64,000 nucleotides of DNA from Bradyrhizobium australiense (GCF_013114825.1 NZ_JAAVLX010000002.1:620001-684000); one strand, 5' to 3'; counted from the first letter of the stretch, positions 8,200 through 17,557 are shown. The notes: generated from the letters alone by a model not told the origin. Made by a program: numbers and translations.

Positions 8200-8958
8200 G
8201 TGATTTTTCCCGATGGCCCTTTTCGTTCCATGAGCATCCAGGACACGCCCTCCGGCGTCGCCTTGTGGCGGCAGGTCGCCGACGGCATCGAGCGCGGCAT
8301 CGCCGACGGCCGCTTTGCCGCCGGCGAAAAGCTGCCGGGCGAGATCGAGATCGCCGAAACCTACCGGGTCAACCGCCATACCGTGCGCCGGGCGCTCGCT
8401 ACGCTCGCCGAGCGCGGCCTGGTGCGTGCCGAGCGCGGCAGCGGAACGTATGTCGAGGCGCAGCGCCTCGCCTATCCGCTGCGCTCGCGCACGCGATTTT
8501 CCGAAATCGTCGGCGCCGGCGGCCGCGAGCCGCGCGGCCAATTGATCGATGCCTCCGAGGAGCCCGCGACGCGCGAACTCGCCCGTGAGCTCGGACTGAG
8601 GACCGGCGCGTCCCTGGTCCGGATCGAATCGGTGCGACTCGCTGACCGCACACCGATCTGCGTCAGCACCAGTTGGCTTTCCGCCGATCGATTTCCGGGG
8701 GCCGGAGCAGTCTTCGCCAACGCTCGCTCGATGACCAAGCTGCTGGCGCATTACGGCGTTCGCGATTATCGCCGGGCCTCAACCCGCGTCACCGCTGGGA
8801 TCGTGGACGCCACCGACGCCGCAAGGCTCGATCTCGCGCTCGGGCGTCCCGTTCTCGTGGTCGACAGTACCGACGTCGACACCGGCGGCAAGCCGCTCGT
8901 CACCAAGCGCTCACGTTTTGCAGCGGAGCGTGTCGAGTTTTTGGTGGAGAACAGCTAG
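8200..8958 (+). CDS. phnF: Phosphonate operon GntR/HutC-type regulator PhnF
   Basis: This frame encodes 252 residues from a GTG start, or 242 from the ATG at 8230. GAGG lies too close to the GTG and nothing good precedes the ATG, so the start is uncertain. The N-terminal winged helix (GEIEIAETYRVNRHTVRRALATLAERG) is followed by a UTRA effector domain ending VEFLVENS. It is divergent from phnG and probably represses the phn genes. It converges on the end of the phnE2 gene. Confidence 0.88.
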   Translation: MIFPDGPFRSMSIQDTPSGVALWRQVADGIERGIADGRFAAGEKLPGEIEIAETYRVNRHTVRRALATLAERGLVRAERGSGTYVEAQRLAYPLRSRTRFSEIVGAGGREPRGQLIDASEEPATRELARELGLRTGASLVRIESVRLADRTPICVSTSWLSADRFPGAGAVFANARSMTKLLAHYGVRDYRRASTRVTAGIVDATDAARLDLALGRPVLVVDSTDVDTGGKPLVTKRSRFAAERVEFLVENS

Positions 8959-8966
8959 ATTCCGTA

Positions 8967-8999
8967 GGTGGGCAAGGGCGCTTAAGCGCCGTGCCCACC
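8967..8999. terminator. Nested hairpin between convergent phnF and phnE2
   Basis: The outer arms GGTGGGCA and TGCCCACC enclose an inner palindrome GGCGCTTAAGCGCC. No T-tract follows. It could end phnF transcription or be a copy of a dispersed palindromic repeat. Confidence 0.5.
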
Positions 9000-9073
9000 A
9001 TCCACGATGACGCGCTTTGGTAGGTCGTGGCACAGAGCTAACATCCCTTTGCCCACCCGCTCCTGCCAGACCT

Positions 9074-9108
9074 CATCCTCAGGAGCGCGAAGCGCGTCTC
9101 GAAGGATG
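9074..9108. repeat. Bradyrhizobium-style palindromic repeat
   Basis: CATCCTCAGG, then GCGCGAAGCGCG, then CTCGAAGGATG forms an imperfect palindrome. The same style (CATCC...CTCGAAGGATG) is seen at 20741-20843 in this window and is widespread between genes in Bradyrhizobium genomes. Confidence 0.6.
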
Positions 9109-9183
9109 CAGCGGGACCGCATGTTCGAGCCGGCGCTTTCGCGCCTCCTCACCGTGAAGGGTCTAATGGTCGCTACGGAATCG

Positions 9184-10032
9184 TCACGCGACCGCGCGCT
9201 GTCCGATGACGGCAAAGCGCAATTTGCCCGAGATCCAATCGATCGCGGCTACCGCGATCAGGATCATCAGGATCAGGAACGAAACCTTCTGCCACTCCAG
9301 CACGCGGATCTGTTCGGCCAGTTGCAAGCCGATTCCGCCAGCGCCGACGATGCCGATGATGGTAGCCGAGCGGGTATTGGATTCGATGAAATAGAGCACC
9401 TGCCCCGCGATGACCGGCAATACCTGCGGCATCAGGCCGAATCGTATCTCGTGCAGCGCGGTGCCGCCGGATGCCCTGATACCCTCGACCTGCTTCTTGT
9501 CGGCGGCCTCGATCGCCTCGGAGAACAATTTGCCGAACGCCCCAAAATCCGACACCGCAATCGCCAGCACGCCCGCGAATGGTCCGAGGCCGACGACGTT
9601 GATCCACACCAGTGCCCAGATCAGCGTGTCGACGCCGCGGATCGAATCGAAAGCTCGGCGCACCGGGAGACGCAGCAAGCCGGAAGGAATGATGTTGCGG
9701 GCCGCCAGCAAGCTGACCGGCAACGCCGCGATGGCGGCGATGGTGGTGCCGAGCACTGCAATCGACAGAGTCTCCCCGAGCGCGGAAAGATAGGCCGGCA
9801 ATGACGGTCCGGGATCCGGCGGGATCATCATCAAGGTGATCCAGCCGAGCTGGCTCAGGCCCGATAACAGCTTTGCAGGCGAAAAATCGAGATCGACGAG
9901 GCCGACCACGAAGATGGCGGAAGCGCCGACGATCATGGCCGGCATCGTCAGGCGCGCCGAAGCAGGCCTGTTGAAGACATCAGGATATTTCGCCCGCAAC
10001 TGCTCCCGGTCCGGCTTCGGCAATTGGCTCAT
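9184..10032 (-). CDS. phnE: Phosphonate ABC transporter permease PhnE (second permease)
   Basis: This frame encodes 282 residues of a polytopic inner-membrane protein with a cytoplasmic permease motif (EGIRASGGTALHEIRFGLMPQV). The start MSQLPKPDREQL is at 10032 and overlaps the preceding phnE by 4 bp. Many rhizobia carry two phnE genes, whose products probably form a heterodimer with PhnC below PhnD. Confidence 0.92.
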   Translation of the reverse strand: MSQLPKPDREQLRAKYPDVFNRPASARLTMPAMIVGASAIFVVGLVDLDFSPAKLLSGLSQLGWITLMMIPPDPGPSLPAYLSALGETLSIAVLGTTIAAIAALPVSLLAARNIIPSGLLRLPVRRAFDSIRGVDTLIWALVWINVVGLGPFAGVLAIAVSDFGAFGKLFSEAIEAADKKQVEGIRASGGTALHEIRFGLMPQVLPVIAGQVLYFIESNTRSATIIGIVGAGGIGLQLAEQIRVLEWQKVSFLILMILIAVAAIDWISGKLRFAVIGQRAVA

Positions 10033-10913
10033 GCGCGGGCGTCCTTGCCAAACAAGCGGCCGCGCAGCCAGCCGGTGCTGATATCGATGATGAAGACCGT
10101 GACGATGATGGTCACGAGAATTGCGCTGACATCGGAATAGTAGAATTTCCGGATCGCGACCACGAGTTCCTGCCCGATGCCGCCAGCACCGACAAAACCC
10201 ATCACCGACGCCTCGCGAACGTTGATCTCGAAGCGCAGCAAGGCGTAGCTGGCATAGCCGGCCGCCACTTGCGGCAACACGGCAAAGCGCATGCAGGACA
10301 GCCAGCTACCTCCCGTCGAACGCACGCCTTCGATCGGCTTCATATCGGCATTCTCGACGATCTCCGAGAACAGTTTGCCAAGCGCACCCGTCGAATGAAT
10401 GGCAATCGCCAGCACGCCTGCCATCGGTCCAAGGCCGAATGCGATGACGAAGATCAGCGCAAACACGATGCCGGGGACGGTGCGCGCGAACTCCAGCAGG
10501 CGGCGGACGGCGAAGCGCAGCCACGGCGCCGGCGAGGTATTTTGGGCGGCGAAGAAATTCAGCGCAAAAGCAAAGACAGCCCCGATCATGGTGCCGACAT
10601 AGCTGATCAGGATGGTCTCGCCGAGCATCCACAGCCATTTTCGCCAGCCCCAGAACCATTCGGCGGGATTGCTCCACACCCTCGTGCCATCCTCCAGCGT
10701 GAGAATCCGGTCGAAATAGCTGACGAAGTTGCCAAAGAACGTGAACAGCGTGCGCAGGTTAACTTCAGCGCCGATGGCCGCGATGACGAGCACTGCGAAA
10801 GCCGCCGCAGCCGCCAACATCAGCCGCAGCCGTTTGCGCGCCACGGCTTGACGATAGCTCTCATCGAGAGCCGCCAGTTGCGGGGCTGGAAGAATGGAAA
10901 CGGCCGTTGTCAT
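10029..10913 (-). CDS. phnE: Phosphonate ABC transporter permease PhnE (first permease)
   Basis: This frame encodes 294 residues. There is a hydrophobic segment after a 30-residue cytoplasmic tail and a motif EGVRSTGGSWLSCMRFAVLPQV for contact with the ATPase. It is separated from phnD by a 78-bp gap that holds a terminator-like hairpin. It is partner to the second PhnE at 9184-10032. Confidence 0.92.
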   Translation of the reverse strand: MTTAVSILPAPQLAALDESYRQAVARKRLRLMLAAAAAFAVLVIAAIGAEVNLRTLFTFFGNFVSYFDRILTLEDGTRVWSNPAEWFWGWRKWLWMLGETILISYVGTMIGAVFAFALNFFAAQNTSPAPWLRFAVRRLLEFARTVPGIVFALIFVIAFGLGPMAGVLAIAIHSTGALGKLFSEIVENADMKPIEGVRSTGGSWLSCMRFAVLPQVAAGYASYALLRFEINVREASVMGFVGAGGIGQELVVAIRKFYYSDVSAILVTIIVTVFIIDISTGWLRGRLFGKDARA

Positions 10914-10941
10914 CTATGGGATGCCGAAGGAGCGTTGAACC

Positions 10942-10971
10942 GAAAAAGGCCGGGTCGCATGGACTCGGCCT
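10942..10971 (-). terminator. Intrinsic terminator/attenuator between phnD and phnE
   Basis: On the minus strand a 10-bp stem (AGGCCGAGTC with GACCCGGCCT, one G-U pair) and a 5-nt loop are followed directly by a run of T. This is a classical intrinsic terminator inside the operon. It would let the binding protein be made in excess over the permeases. Confidence 0.7.
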
Positions 10972-10991
10972 AGTTCACCTTTACCGACCGA

Positions 10992-11927
10992 TCAGGACGC
11001 CTTCTTCTTGCGAAGATTATCCACGAACTTGATCAACTCAATCGTGCCGTCCCAATCCTTAGTCGTGGCCGGATTAAAGCCTTTCTTCTGACCGTCCGAC
11101 AGACGATCGAACGCAGCCTTGTCCTTGGTTGGCGCTTCGCTGAAGGCCTTGGCAATTGCGGTCTTCAGATCGGCCGGAAGGTCCGAATTATAGGCATAGG
11201 GTCCGTTGATGATCGGAGCCGATTTGTGGATGATCCGGAAGTCGTCCTTCTTCATCGGCGAACCGTCGGCGTTCTTCAGCATGCCCTTGTTCAGCATTTG
11301 GGCGAGCGTGGAATCGTCGTCGTTGGTCCACTGATTGGCAGCGACTTCGACGGTGCCCTGCGCCAGCGCCAGCATGGCATTCTCATGGCTGCCGGTGAAA
11401 ACCACCTTGCCGAAATAGCCATCGGCATCCGAGATGCCGAGCTTATCGAGCTCGAAGCGCGGCACGTTGTTGCCCGACGTCGAATTCGGATCGACCAGGC
11501 CAAGGTTCTTGCCCTTCAGTTGATCGATATTCTTGTAAGAACTCGACGCCTTGACGAAGAACACCGAATAATAGCCGGTCGAGCCATCGGAATTGATGTC
11601 GTTGGCGAAGGCATCGGTCTTGACGCCGGTCAGACGGGCGCGGGCAAACGATGCCGAGCCGTAGCTGGCGATATGAATGTTGCCGGCGCGCTGCCCTTCG
11701 ATGACAGCAGCGTAGTCGTTGGCGATGCGTAGCGTAACCTTGACGCCGAGCTCCTTGGAGAGATAGGCGACGAACGGCGTCCAGCGCTCAGTGACGCCTG
11801 AGGCGTTTTCAGCCGGCACCACCGCAAAAATCAGTTCCGGATATTTGCTCTTCCAATCCTGCGCCGAAGCGGAAGCGGTAAACGCCAGCGCGGCAACGCC
11901 GGCAAGAACGATACGACGAGTGATCAT
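10992..11927 (-). CDS. phnD: Phosphonate ABC transporter substrate-binding protein PhnD
   Basis: This frame encodes 311 residues with a signal peptide ending near TASASAQ-DW. This is the periplasmic phosphonate receptor; segments such as FAVVPAENASGVTERWTPFVAYLSK and SYGSASFARA are typical of PhnD/PtxB. It lies second in the phnCDEE operon, 73 bp after phnC, and is followed by the internal terminator. Confidence 0.93.
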   Translation of the reverse strand: MITRRIVLAGVAALAFTASASAQDWKSKYPELIFAVVPAENASGVTERWTPFVAYLSKELGVKVTLRIANDYAAVIEGQRAGNIHIASYGSASFARARLTGVKTDAFANDINSDGSTGYYSVFFVKASSSYKNIDQLKGKNLGLVDPNSTSGNNVPRFELDKLGISDADGYFGKVVFTGSHENAMLALAQGTVEVAANQWTNDDDSTLAQMLNKGMLKNADGSPMKKDDFRIIHKSAPIINGPYAYNSDLPADLKTAIAKAFSEAPTKDKAAFDRLSDGQKKGFNPATTKDWDGTIELIKFVDNLRKKKAS

Positions 11928-12000
11928 GGTGTGCCCTCTTGTTGTGGTTACGCCTTCGCCGTTGCAGAATTGCAGCGGCTACGCTGTACAGAAAAGGAAA

Positions 12001-12807
12001 TCAGGCCGCAGCGGCGGCCGGAACGCCCGCACCGTCGGGTGCCTGCGCGGGCGCTGTGCCCATGACGTCGTTGGCTTCGAGATCGTAGAGCTCGCGCGCG
12101 ATGCGGTCGGTCAGCGTCTCGGGCGCGCCGTCGAATACCACGCGTCCGGCCGCCATGCCGATCAGACGGTCGCAATAGTTCCGCGCCAGATCGAGCGAAT
12201 GCAGGTTGCAGATCACGGTGATGCCGAAATGCTTATTGATGCGCAGCAGCGCATCCATCACGATCCGGGTGTTGCGGGGATCGAGCGAGGCGATCGGCTC
12301 GTCGGCGAGAATGATGTCGGGCTCCTGTACCAGCGCACGGGCGATCGCGACACGCTGCTGCTGGCCGCCGGAAAGCTGGTCGGCGCGCTGGGCGGCGATC
12401 GCAGCCATATCGAATTGCTCCAGCGCCGATATTGCCAGCGCCCTGTCCTCCTCGGGCCAAAGCTGCGTCAGCGAACGCCAGGACGGAATTTCCGCGAGCC
12501 GCCCCATCAGCACATTGGTGAGGACGTCGAGCCGGCCGACCAGATTGAACTGCTGGAAGATCATCGCGGAGCGCGCACGCCACTGCCGCAGCTCCTTGCC
12601 GCGCAACGCGGTCACGTCGACGCCTTCGAACAGGATACGGCCTTCAGAGGGCTCGGCGAGCCGATTGATCATCCGCAGCAGCGTCGATTTTCCGGCGCCG
12701 GAGCGGCCGATCACGCCGACGAAGCTGCCGGGCTGAATCGAAAATGACGCATTATCCACCGCGGCCTTGGTGCCGAACCGGCACGTCAAACCTTCCACCA
12801 CCAGCAT
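12001..12807 (-). CDS. phnC: Phosphonate ABC transporter ATP-binding protein PhnC
   Basis: This frame encodes 268 residues. The Walker [10 protein letters not shown] lies at 34-42, with signature [15 protein letters not shown] and Walker [13 protein letters not shown]. It is first in the phnCDEE operon. A Pho-box-like site lies about 50 bp upstream on its strand (12854-12871), so PhoB control under phosphate starvation is likely. Confidence 0.93.
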   Translation of the reverse strand: MLVVEGLTCRFGTKAAVDNASFSIQPGSFVGVIGRSGAGKSTLLRMINRLAEPSEGRILFEGVDVTALRGKELRQWRARSAMIFQQFNLVGRLDVLTNVLMGRLAEIPSWRSLTQLWPEEDRALAISALEQFDMAAIAAQRADQLSGGQQQRVAIARALVQEPDIILADEPIASLDPRNTRIVMDALLRINKHFGITVICNLHSLDLARNYCDRLIGMAAGRVVFDGAPETLTDRIARELYDLEANDVMGTAPAQAPDGAGVPAAAAA

Positions 12808-12853
12808 GCAATGCTCCAGAGTTCCTGCCGTGGAGCATCGCTATCGGCTCGAT

Positions 12854-12871
12854 CTTACAGTTGTGTGACAC
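12854..12871 (-). promoter_or_regulatory. Pho-box-like site facing phnC
   Basis: On the minus strand the sequence reads GTGTCAC, four bases, then CTGTAAG. Each half matches the Pho repeat CTGTCAT at five of seven positions with the correct 11-bp period. It is weaker than its plus-strand neighbour. Confidence 0.45.
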
Positions 12872-12918
12872 CAGTGCTGTGTTGCGGCGTTCGTCCACAG
12901 CGGCCCGGCGTCACGCGT

Positions 12919-12936
12919 CCGTCATGATCCTGTCAT
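12919..12936 (+). promoter_or_regulatory. Pho box facing the transferase-phnM2-DUF1045 operon
   Basis: CCGTCATGATCCTGTCAT is two direct CTGTCAT-type heptamers separated by four bases (13 of 14 matches). It lies about 60 bp before the ATG at 12995. This indicates PhoB activation in phosphate limitation. Confidence 0.7.
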
Positions 12937-12994
12937 CAAGCACATTGAAGACGAGCGGGTGCCCCTCTTCCCCGATTGCTGATGGACATTACCG

Positions 12995-13661
12995 ATGGCC
13001 GGCAAGGTGCTTTCCACTGAACCATTGGTCGACCCCACCGCGTCGCTGCGCGACTGCCAGCTTGGCGCCTATACCGAAGTGGGCGCCCGGACCATCCTGC
13101 TCGAGGTCACGATGGCGGATTACTCCTATGTCGTGAACGACGCGCAGATCACCTATACGACAACAGGAAAATTCTGCTCGATCGCGGGCCATGACGCGGA
13201 TCAACCCAGGCAATCATCCGATGCACCGGGCCTCGCAGGCGCATTTCACCTATCGCGCGAGTTCCTATTTTCCCGGCGAGAGCGACGATGCCGAGTTCTT
13301 TGCGTGGCGCCGCGGGCACCACGTCCATATCGGCCATGACGTCTGGATCGGCCATGGCGCGGTCATTCTGCCCGGCCGCTCGATCGGCACCGGCGCGGTG
13401 GTCGCAGCCGGCGCCATCGTGACCAAGGACGTTCCCGCCTATACGATCGTTGCAGGTAATCCGGCCCGGCCGGTCAGGCGTCGGTTTCCCGAATTGATTG
13501 CCGGCAGGCTAGCCGAGCTCGCATGGTGGGATTGGGACCATGAGACGCTTCGTCGCGCCCTGCCCGATTTCCGCAAGCTCGATATCGAGGGCTTTCTCGA
13601 AAAGTACGAATCGGCCGAACCATCCGGCCTCCCACAATTCAACCCGAGTGCCGCATCATGA
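12995..13661 (+). pseudogene. Phosphonate-associated hexapeptide-repeat transferase, frameshifted
   Basis: Two adjacent frames together make a left-handed beta-helix acyltransferase of the phosphonate-operon type (TIGR03308-like). The first frame covers MAGKVLSTEPLVDPTASL to GKFCSIA; the second covers [16 protein letters not shown] to FNPSAAS and holds the hexapeptide repeats and [12 protein letters not shown]. One extra G in the GGG at about 13186-13189 breaks the frame; without it the join reads [14 protein letters not shown] and gives 221 residues. It may be a genuine lesion or a sequencing or assembly error. The stop overlaps the next ATG by 4 bp, so coupling would be preserved. Confidence 0.8.
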
Positions 13662-14851
13662 CCGAATTGTTCATTGAAGGTGGCCGGGCCCTGCTCGGCA
13701 ACGAAATCGTCGAGACCGGCTTGCGGATCGCCGGCCGCGAGATCGCAGCCGTTGGTGCGGATACCAACCACGGCACCGGCACCGTCAATGCCGATGGCCT
13801 CCTGCTATTGCCTGGCATTGTCGATCTGCATGGCGATGCCTTCGAGCGGCAGATGATGCCGCGCCCCGGAATCGATTTCCCGATCGATGTGGCGCTGGTT
13901 GATAGCGACCGGCAAGCGATCAGCAACGGGATTACGACCGTCTATCATGCCACGACCTGGTCGTGGGAGCCCGGCCTGCGCAGCGCAGAGAATGCGCGAA
14001 AACTGCTGGAATCGATCGAGCAGATGCGCCCGCAGCTCGCCGCCGACACCCGCTTCCATCTGCGGCACGAGACCTACAATCTCGATGCGGAAAGCGAGAT
14101 CATCGACTGGCTGTCGGAGGGGCGCGTCGACCTGTTCGCGTTCAACGACCATATGGACTCAACGGTCGCCAGCCTCGCCAAGCCGCAGAAGCGCAGCCGA
14201 ATGGTCGAACGCACGGGTCTCACCAATGAGGCGTTCGATCGCCTCGTGCAAAGCGTGGTTTCCCACAGCCACGATGTGCCGGCTTCGATCGCTCGCCTGG
14301 CGCAGGCGGCGCGCGCGGCAAACGTCCGGATGCTTTCGCATGACGACGAAAGCCCGGCGATGCGGCAGGCTTTTCGCGCGCAAGGTGTTGCCGTCGCCGA
14401 ATTTCCGGTCAACGAGGAAACTGCCCGCGAGGCTGCGGAAGCCGGCGACTTCATCGTGTTCGGCGCGCCCAATGTCGTGCGCGGCGGCAGCCACACCGGC
14501 TGGACCAGGGCATCCGACATGATCGCCAAGGGCCTGTGTTCGATCCTGGCCTCGGACTATTACTATCCCGCGCCGCTATTGGCGGCATTCCGGCTTGCGG
14601 CGGACGGCGTTCTGCCGCTGACCGCAGCATGGCCATTGATCTCGGAGGCACCGGCGCGCGCCGCCGGCCTTGCCGATCGCGGCATGCTCGCCACCGGGCA
14701 GCGCGCCGACATCATTCTCGTCGATGACACGGTGCCGTTGCGGCCGCGAATCGTCGCGGTCGTTGCCGCGGGGCGTCTCGTACATCTGACGGACGCGAAC
14801 CGTCTCGTCCGTTCATCCATCGTTCCGCGCAAGGCAGTTGCAGCCGCGTGA
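13658..14851 (+). CDS. phnM: Second PhnM-family diphosphatase
   Basis: This frame encodes 397 residues of an amidohydrolase with metal motif LHGDAFERQ and later FNDHMDS and [12 protein letters not shown]. It differs clearly from the first PhnM (2374-3528), so this is not a recent duplication. In E. coli one PhnM suffices. This copy sits in a Pho-box-preceded operon outside the C-P lyase core operon, so it could act on a different substrate or be expressed in different conditions. Its ATG overlaps the stop of the transferase gene. Confidence 0.88.
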   Translation: MTELFIEGGRALLGNEIVETGLRIAGREIAAVGADTNHGTGTVNADGLLLLPGIVDLHGDAFERQMMPRPGIDFPIDVALVDSDRQAISNGITTVYHATTWSWEPGLRSAENARKLLESIEQMRPQLAADTRFHLRHETYNLDAESEIIDWLSEGRVDLFAFNDHMDSTVASLAKPQKRSRMVERTGLTNEAFDRLVQSVVSHSHDVPASIARLAQAARAANVRMLSHDDESPAMRQAFRAQGVAVAEFPVNEETAREAAEAGDFIVFGAPNVVRGGSHTGWTRASDMIAKGLCSILASDYYYPAPLLAAFRLAADGVLPLTAAWPLISEAPARAAGLADRGMLATGQRADIILVDDTVPLRPRIVAVVAAGRLVHLTDANRLVRSSIVPRKAVAAA

Positions 14852-14871
14852 GGCGGCCCTATTCTGGCGCA

Positions 14872-15561
14872 ATGGCAAATCTCTCCCGTTACGCAATCTA
14901 TTATACCGCCACGCCCGATAGCGTGCTTGACCGGTTCGGCGCCTCTCTGCTCGGCTACGACGCTTACAGCGGCGAAGACCTGCCCTTTCCGGATGGACTC
15001 CCGTTGGATTGGCGCGACCTGACGCACGATCCGCGCAAATACGGCTTTCACGCCACGCTGAAGGCGCCGATGGCACTCGCCGACGGCAAGGCGGAGGCGC
15101 AGCTCGCCGCGGCCTGCGAATTGTTCGCCGATCTGGTCCGGCCGGTGCCAGTGATCCAACCGCTCGTCGATTCGATCAGCGGTTTCATCGCTGTAATTCC
15201 TGCCGAACCGTCGGCAGATCTCGACCTGCTCGCCGCTCAGGCGACCAGGGCATTCGATTCGTTCCGTGCCCAACTCAGCGCGGAAGATCGCGCACGGCGC
15301 AATCCGGCCGCGCTGACGCCGCGCCAGCGCGACTATCTCGACCGCTGGGGCTACCCTTACGTCTTCGATGAATTTCGCTTCCACATGACACTGACCGGAC
15401 GGCTTCCCGCCGAACGGCGCGAGCATGTTGTGGCGATGCTGCGCAGCAGGTTTTCCGCAACCGGCATGGAGATGCTCGCGATCGACGCCATCGCCCTGTG
15501 CCGTCAAGATAATCCGAATTCGCGCTTTCGGGTCATCGGCCGCTGGCAATTGCGCGGCTGA
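14872..15561 (+). CDS. DUF1045 phosphonate-operon protein, 2H phosphoesterase-like
   Basis: This frame encodes 229 residues from ATG 14872 (MANLSRYAIYYTA, as homologues begin). A GTG at 14848 overlapping the phnM2 stop would add eight residues. Two HxTL motifs, HATLKAP and HMTLTG, placed about 110 residues apart, match the 2H (LigT-like) phosphoesterase superfamily, which opens or forms cyclic phosphates. The family is known from phosphonate operons (TIGR03223-like) but its reaction is, as far as I know, not settled. Since no phnP is seen here, hydrolysis of the 1,2-cyclic phosphate is an attractive inference. Confidence 0.85.
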   Translation: MANLSRYAIYYTATPDSVLDRFGASLLGYDAYSGEDLPFPDGLPLDWRDLTHDPRKYGFHATLKAPMALADGKAEAQLAAACELFADLVRPVPVIQPLVDSISGFIAVIPAEPSADLDLLAAQATRAFDSFRAQLSAEDRARRNPAALTPRQRDYLDRWGYPYVFDEFRFHMTLTGRLPAERREHVVAMLRSRFSATGMEMLAIDAIALCRQDNPNSRFRVIGRWQLRG

Positions 15562-15570
15562 CGCCTGCGC

Positions 15571-17070
15571 TCACTCCGCCAGCGCCTCTTTCCGCGTTTT
15601 CAGTATTTCCGGCGACAGCATCGCGAGCAACAGAATGGCGACGATGCCCAGGATAACCGCGCTGATCGGCCGCGATAGAAAGACGGTGAAATCGCCGTCC
15701 GCAATCAACATCGTGCGCCGGAAGTTTTCCTCCAATTGCGGGCCGAGCACGAGCCCGAGCAGCAGCGGCGCCGGCTCGACGCCGATCTCGATGAAGAAAT
15801 AGCCGATCATGGCGCAGCCCATCATCAGCCAGACATTGAACAGGCTGTTGGCGATCCCGTAAGTACCGATGCAGCAGAACAGAACGATGGCAGGAAACAG
15901 CAAGCGGTAGGGAATCTTCAGCATCGAGACCCACAGGCCGACTAGCGGCAGGTTGATGACCAGCAGCATCAGGTTGCCAACCCACATGCTGGCTATGACG
16001 CCCCAGACGAGCTTCGGCTGCTCGGTCATGATCTGCGGACCGGGTTGTATGCCCTGCATCATCAGCGCGCCGATCATCAGCGCCATCAGGGCGTTGGCGG
16101 GAATGCCGAGCGTCAGCAGCGGAATGAAGCTGGTCTGCGCGCCGGCATTGTTGGCGGCCTCCGGGCCGGCAACGCCCTCGATGGCGCCTTTGCCGAAGCG
16201 CGAGGGATCGCGGGCGAGCTTCTTCTCCAGAGCGTAAGAGGAGAACGGCGGAAGCGCAGCACCCCCGCCGGGCAATACGCCCAGCACGGAGCCCAGCGCA
16301 GTGCCGCGTACCATGGCCGGAAAAGCCGCCCGCAAATCCTCCCGGCTCGGGATCAGGCTGCGGATCGACTGGCTGACGACACGGCGCTCGGCGGGTCTCT
16401 CCAGATTGGCGATGATTTCACCCAGCCCGAACAGGCCCATCGCGATCGGCACGAAATCAAGACCGTCCGACAGCGCGGCAATGCCGAAGGTCATGCGCGC
16501 GACGCCCGAGCTCACATCGATCCCGACCAGGCCGAGCAACAGCCCCAGCAGCACCATCGCCAGCGATTTGGCGACCGAGCCATGCGCGAGCACAACCGCG
16601 GCAATCAGACCGAGCACCAGGAGACTGAAATATTCGACGGCGGTGAATTTGAGCGCCAGCACCGACAGCGGGACGCTGAGTACCGCGATGACGATCGTCG
16701 CCATCGTGCCGGCAAAGAACGAGGCGATCGCGGCAATGGCGAGCGCGGTTCCGGCCCTGCCCTGCTTGGCCATCTCGTGACCGTCGATACAGGTAACGAC
16801 CGATGACGTCTCGCCCGGCACATTGACCAGGATGGCGGTGGTCGAGCCGCCATATTGCGCGCCGTAGAAGATGCCGGCCAGCATGATCATGGCGCTGTCA
16901 GGCGAGAGGCCGAAGGTGAAGGGCAACAGCAACGCCACCGTCGGAATCGGACCGATGCCGGGCAGCACGCCGATCGCGGTCCCGATGACCACGCCGATCA
17001 GGCAGAACAGCAGATTGTTGAGTTGGAGGGCCGTCGAAAGACCCATCAGCAGATTGTCAAAGAGTTCCAT
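15571..17070 (-). CDS. tctA: Tripartite tricarboxylate transporter, large permease TctA
   Basis: This frame encodes 499 residues with about 12 membrane segments. It contains the family signatures GVLPGIGPIPTVALLLPFTFG and, further on, GVLPGGGAALPPFSSYALEKK. With TctB and the periplasmic TctC it takes up carboxylates using an ion gradient. It lies 27 bp after tctB and converges on the DUF1045 gene with only 9 bp between stops. Confidence 0.93.
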   Translation of the reverse strand: MELFDNLLMGLSTALQLNNLLFCLIGVVIGTAIGVLPGIGPIPTVALLLPFTFGLSPDSAMIMLAGIFYGAQYGGSTTAILVNVPGETSSVVTCIDGHEMAKQGRAGTALAIAAIASFFAGTMATIVIAVLSVPLSVLALKFTAVEYFSLLVLGLIAAVVLAHGSVAKSLAMVLLGLLLGLVGIDVSSGVARMTFGIAALSDGLDFVPIAMGLFGLGEIIANLERPAERRVVSQSIRSLIPSREDLRAAFPAMVRGTALGSVLGVLPGGGAALPPFSSYALEKKLARDPSRFGKGAIEGVAGPEAANNAGAQTSFIPLLTLGIPANALMALMIGALMMQGIQPGPQIMTEQPKLVWGVIASMWVGNLMLLVINLPLVGLWVSMLKIPYRLLFPAIVLFCCIGTYGIANSLFNVWLMMGCAMIGYFFIEIGVEPAPLLLGLVLGPQLEENFRRTMLIADGDFTVFLSRPISAVILGIVAILLLAMLSPEILKTRKEALAE

Positions 17071-17097
17071 ATGCGTCTGCCTGCGAAGCGCGCCGCC

Positions 17098-17547
17098 CTA
17101 GCGGGGCCAGATCGGGATCGGCAAGCCCAGCAACTTGACGAACAGAAGAACCGCGGCACCTGAGAGCACGACGGCAAACGCCACGGTTTCGACGAGCCGC
17201 CCTTCCCGCGTGGCGAAGCTCGCGAGAATCACGGCGGCGACGGAGGCGATCGCGAGGCCAAGGCGCTCGGCCGTCAGCGCGAAAACGCCGACGGAAGCCA
17301 GGATAGCCAGCAGCGGCCGCAACTGAACCGGCGCAATACCGCGGCCCGCGCGCCAGAGCCCGCGCCCGCTGAAAAAAAGGCCGAACGCCATCAGCGCGAG
17401 TGCGACGACGCGGGGCATGTAGCCCGGCCCCATGTCGGCCGCGTGACCAATCACCAGGTTGCGCGTGGCAACGAGCGTACCTGTGGCCACCGCCACGAGG
17501 AACAGGCCAAACAGCAGGTCCTGCAGGTCGATCCGGGAACGTGTCAT
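17098..17547 (-). CDS. tctB: Tripartite tricarboxylate transporter, small permease TctB
   Basis: This frame encodes 149 residues with four hydrophobic segments, as in the TctB family. The start MTRSRIDLQDLLFG at 17547 is chosen because upstream codons overlap tctC and do not resemble the family. The gap to tctC is 10 bp. Confidence 0.9.
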   Translation of the reverse strand: MTRSRIDLQDLLFGLFLVAVATGTLVATRNLVIGHAADMGPGYMPRVVALALMAFGLFFSGRGLWRAGRGIAPVQLRPLLAILASVGVFALTAERLGLAIASVAAVILASFATREGRLVETVAFAVVLSGAAVLLFVKLLGLPIPIWPR

Positions 17548-17557
17548 CCGCCTGCCC

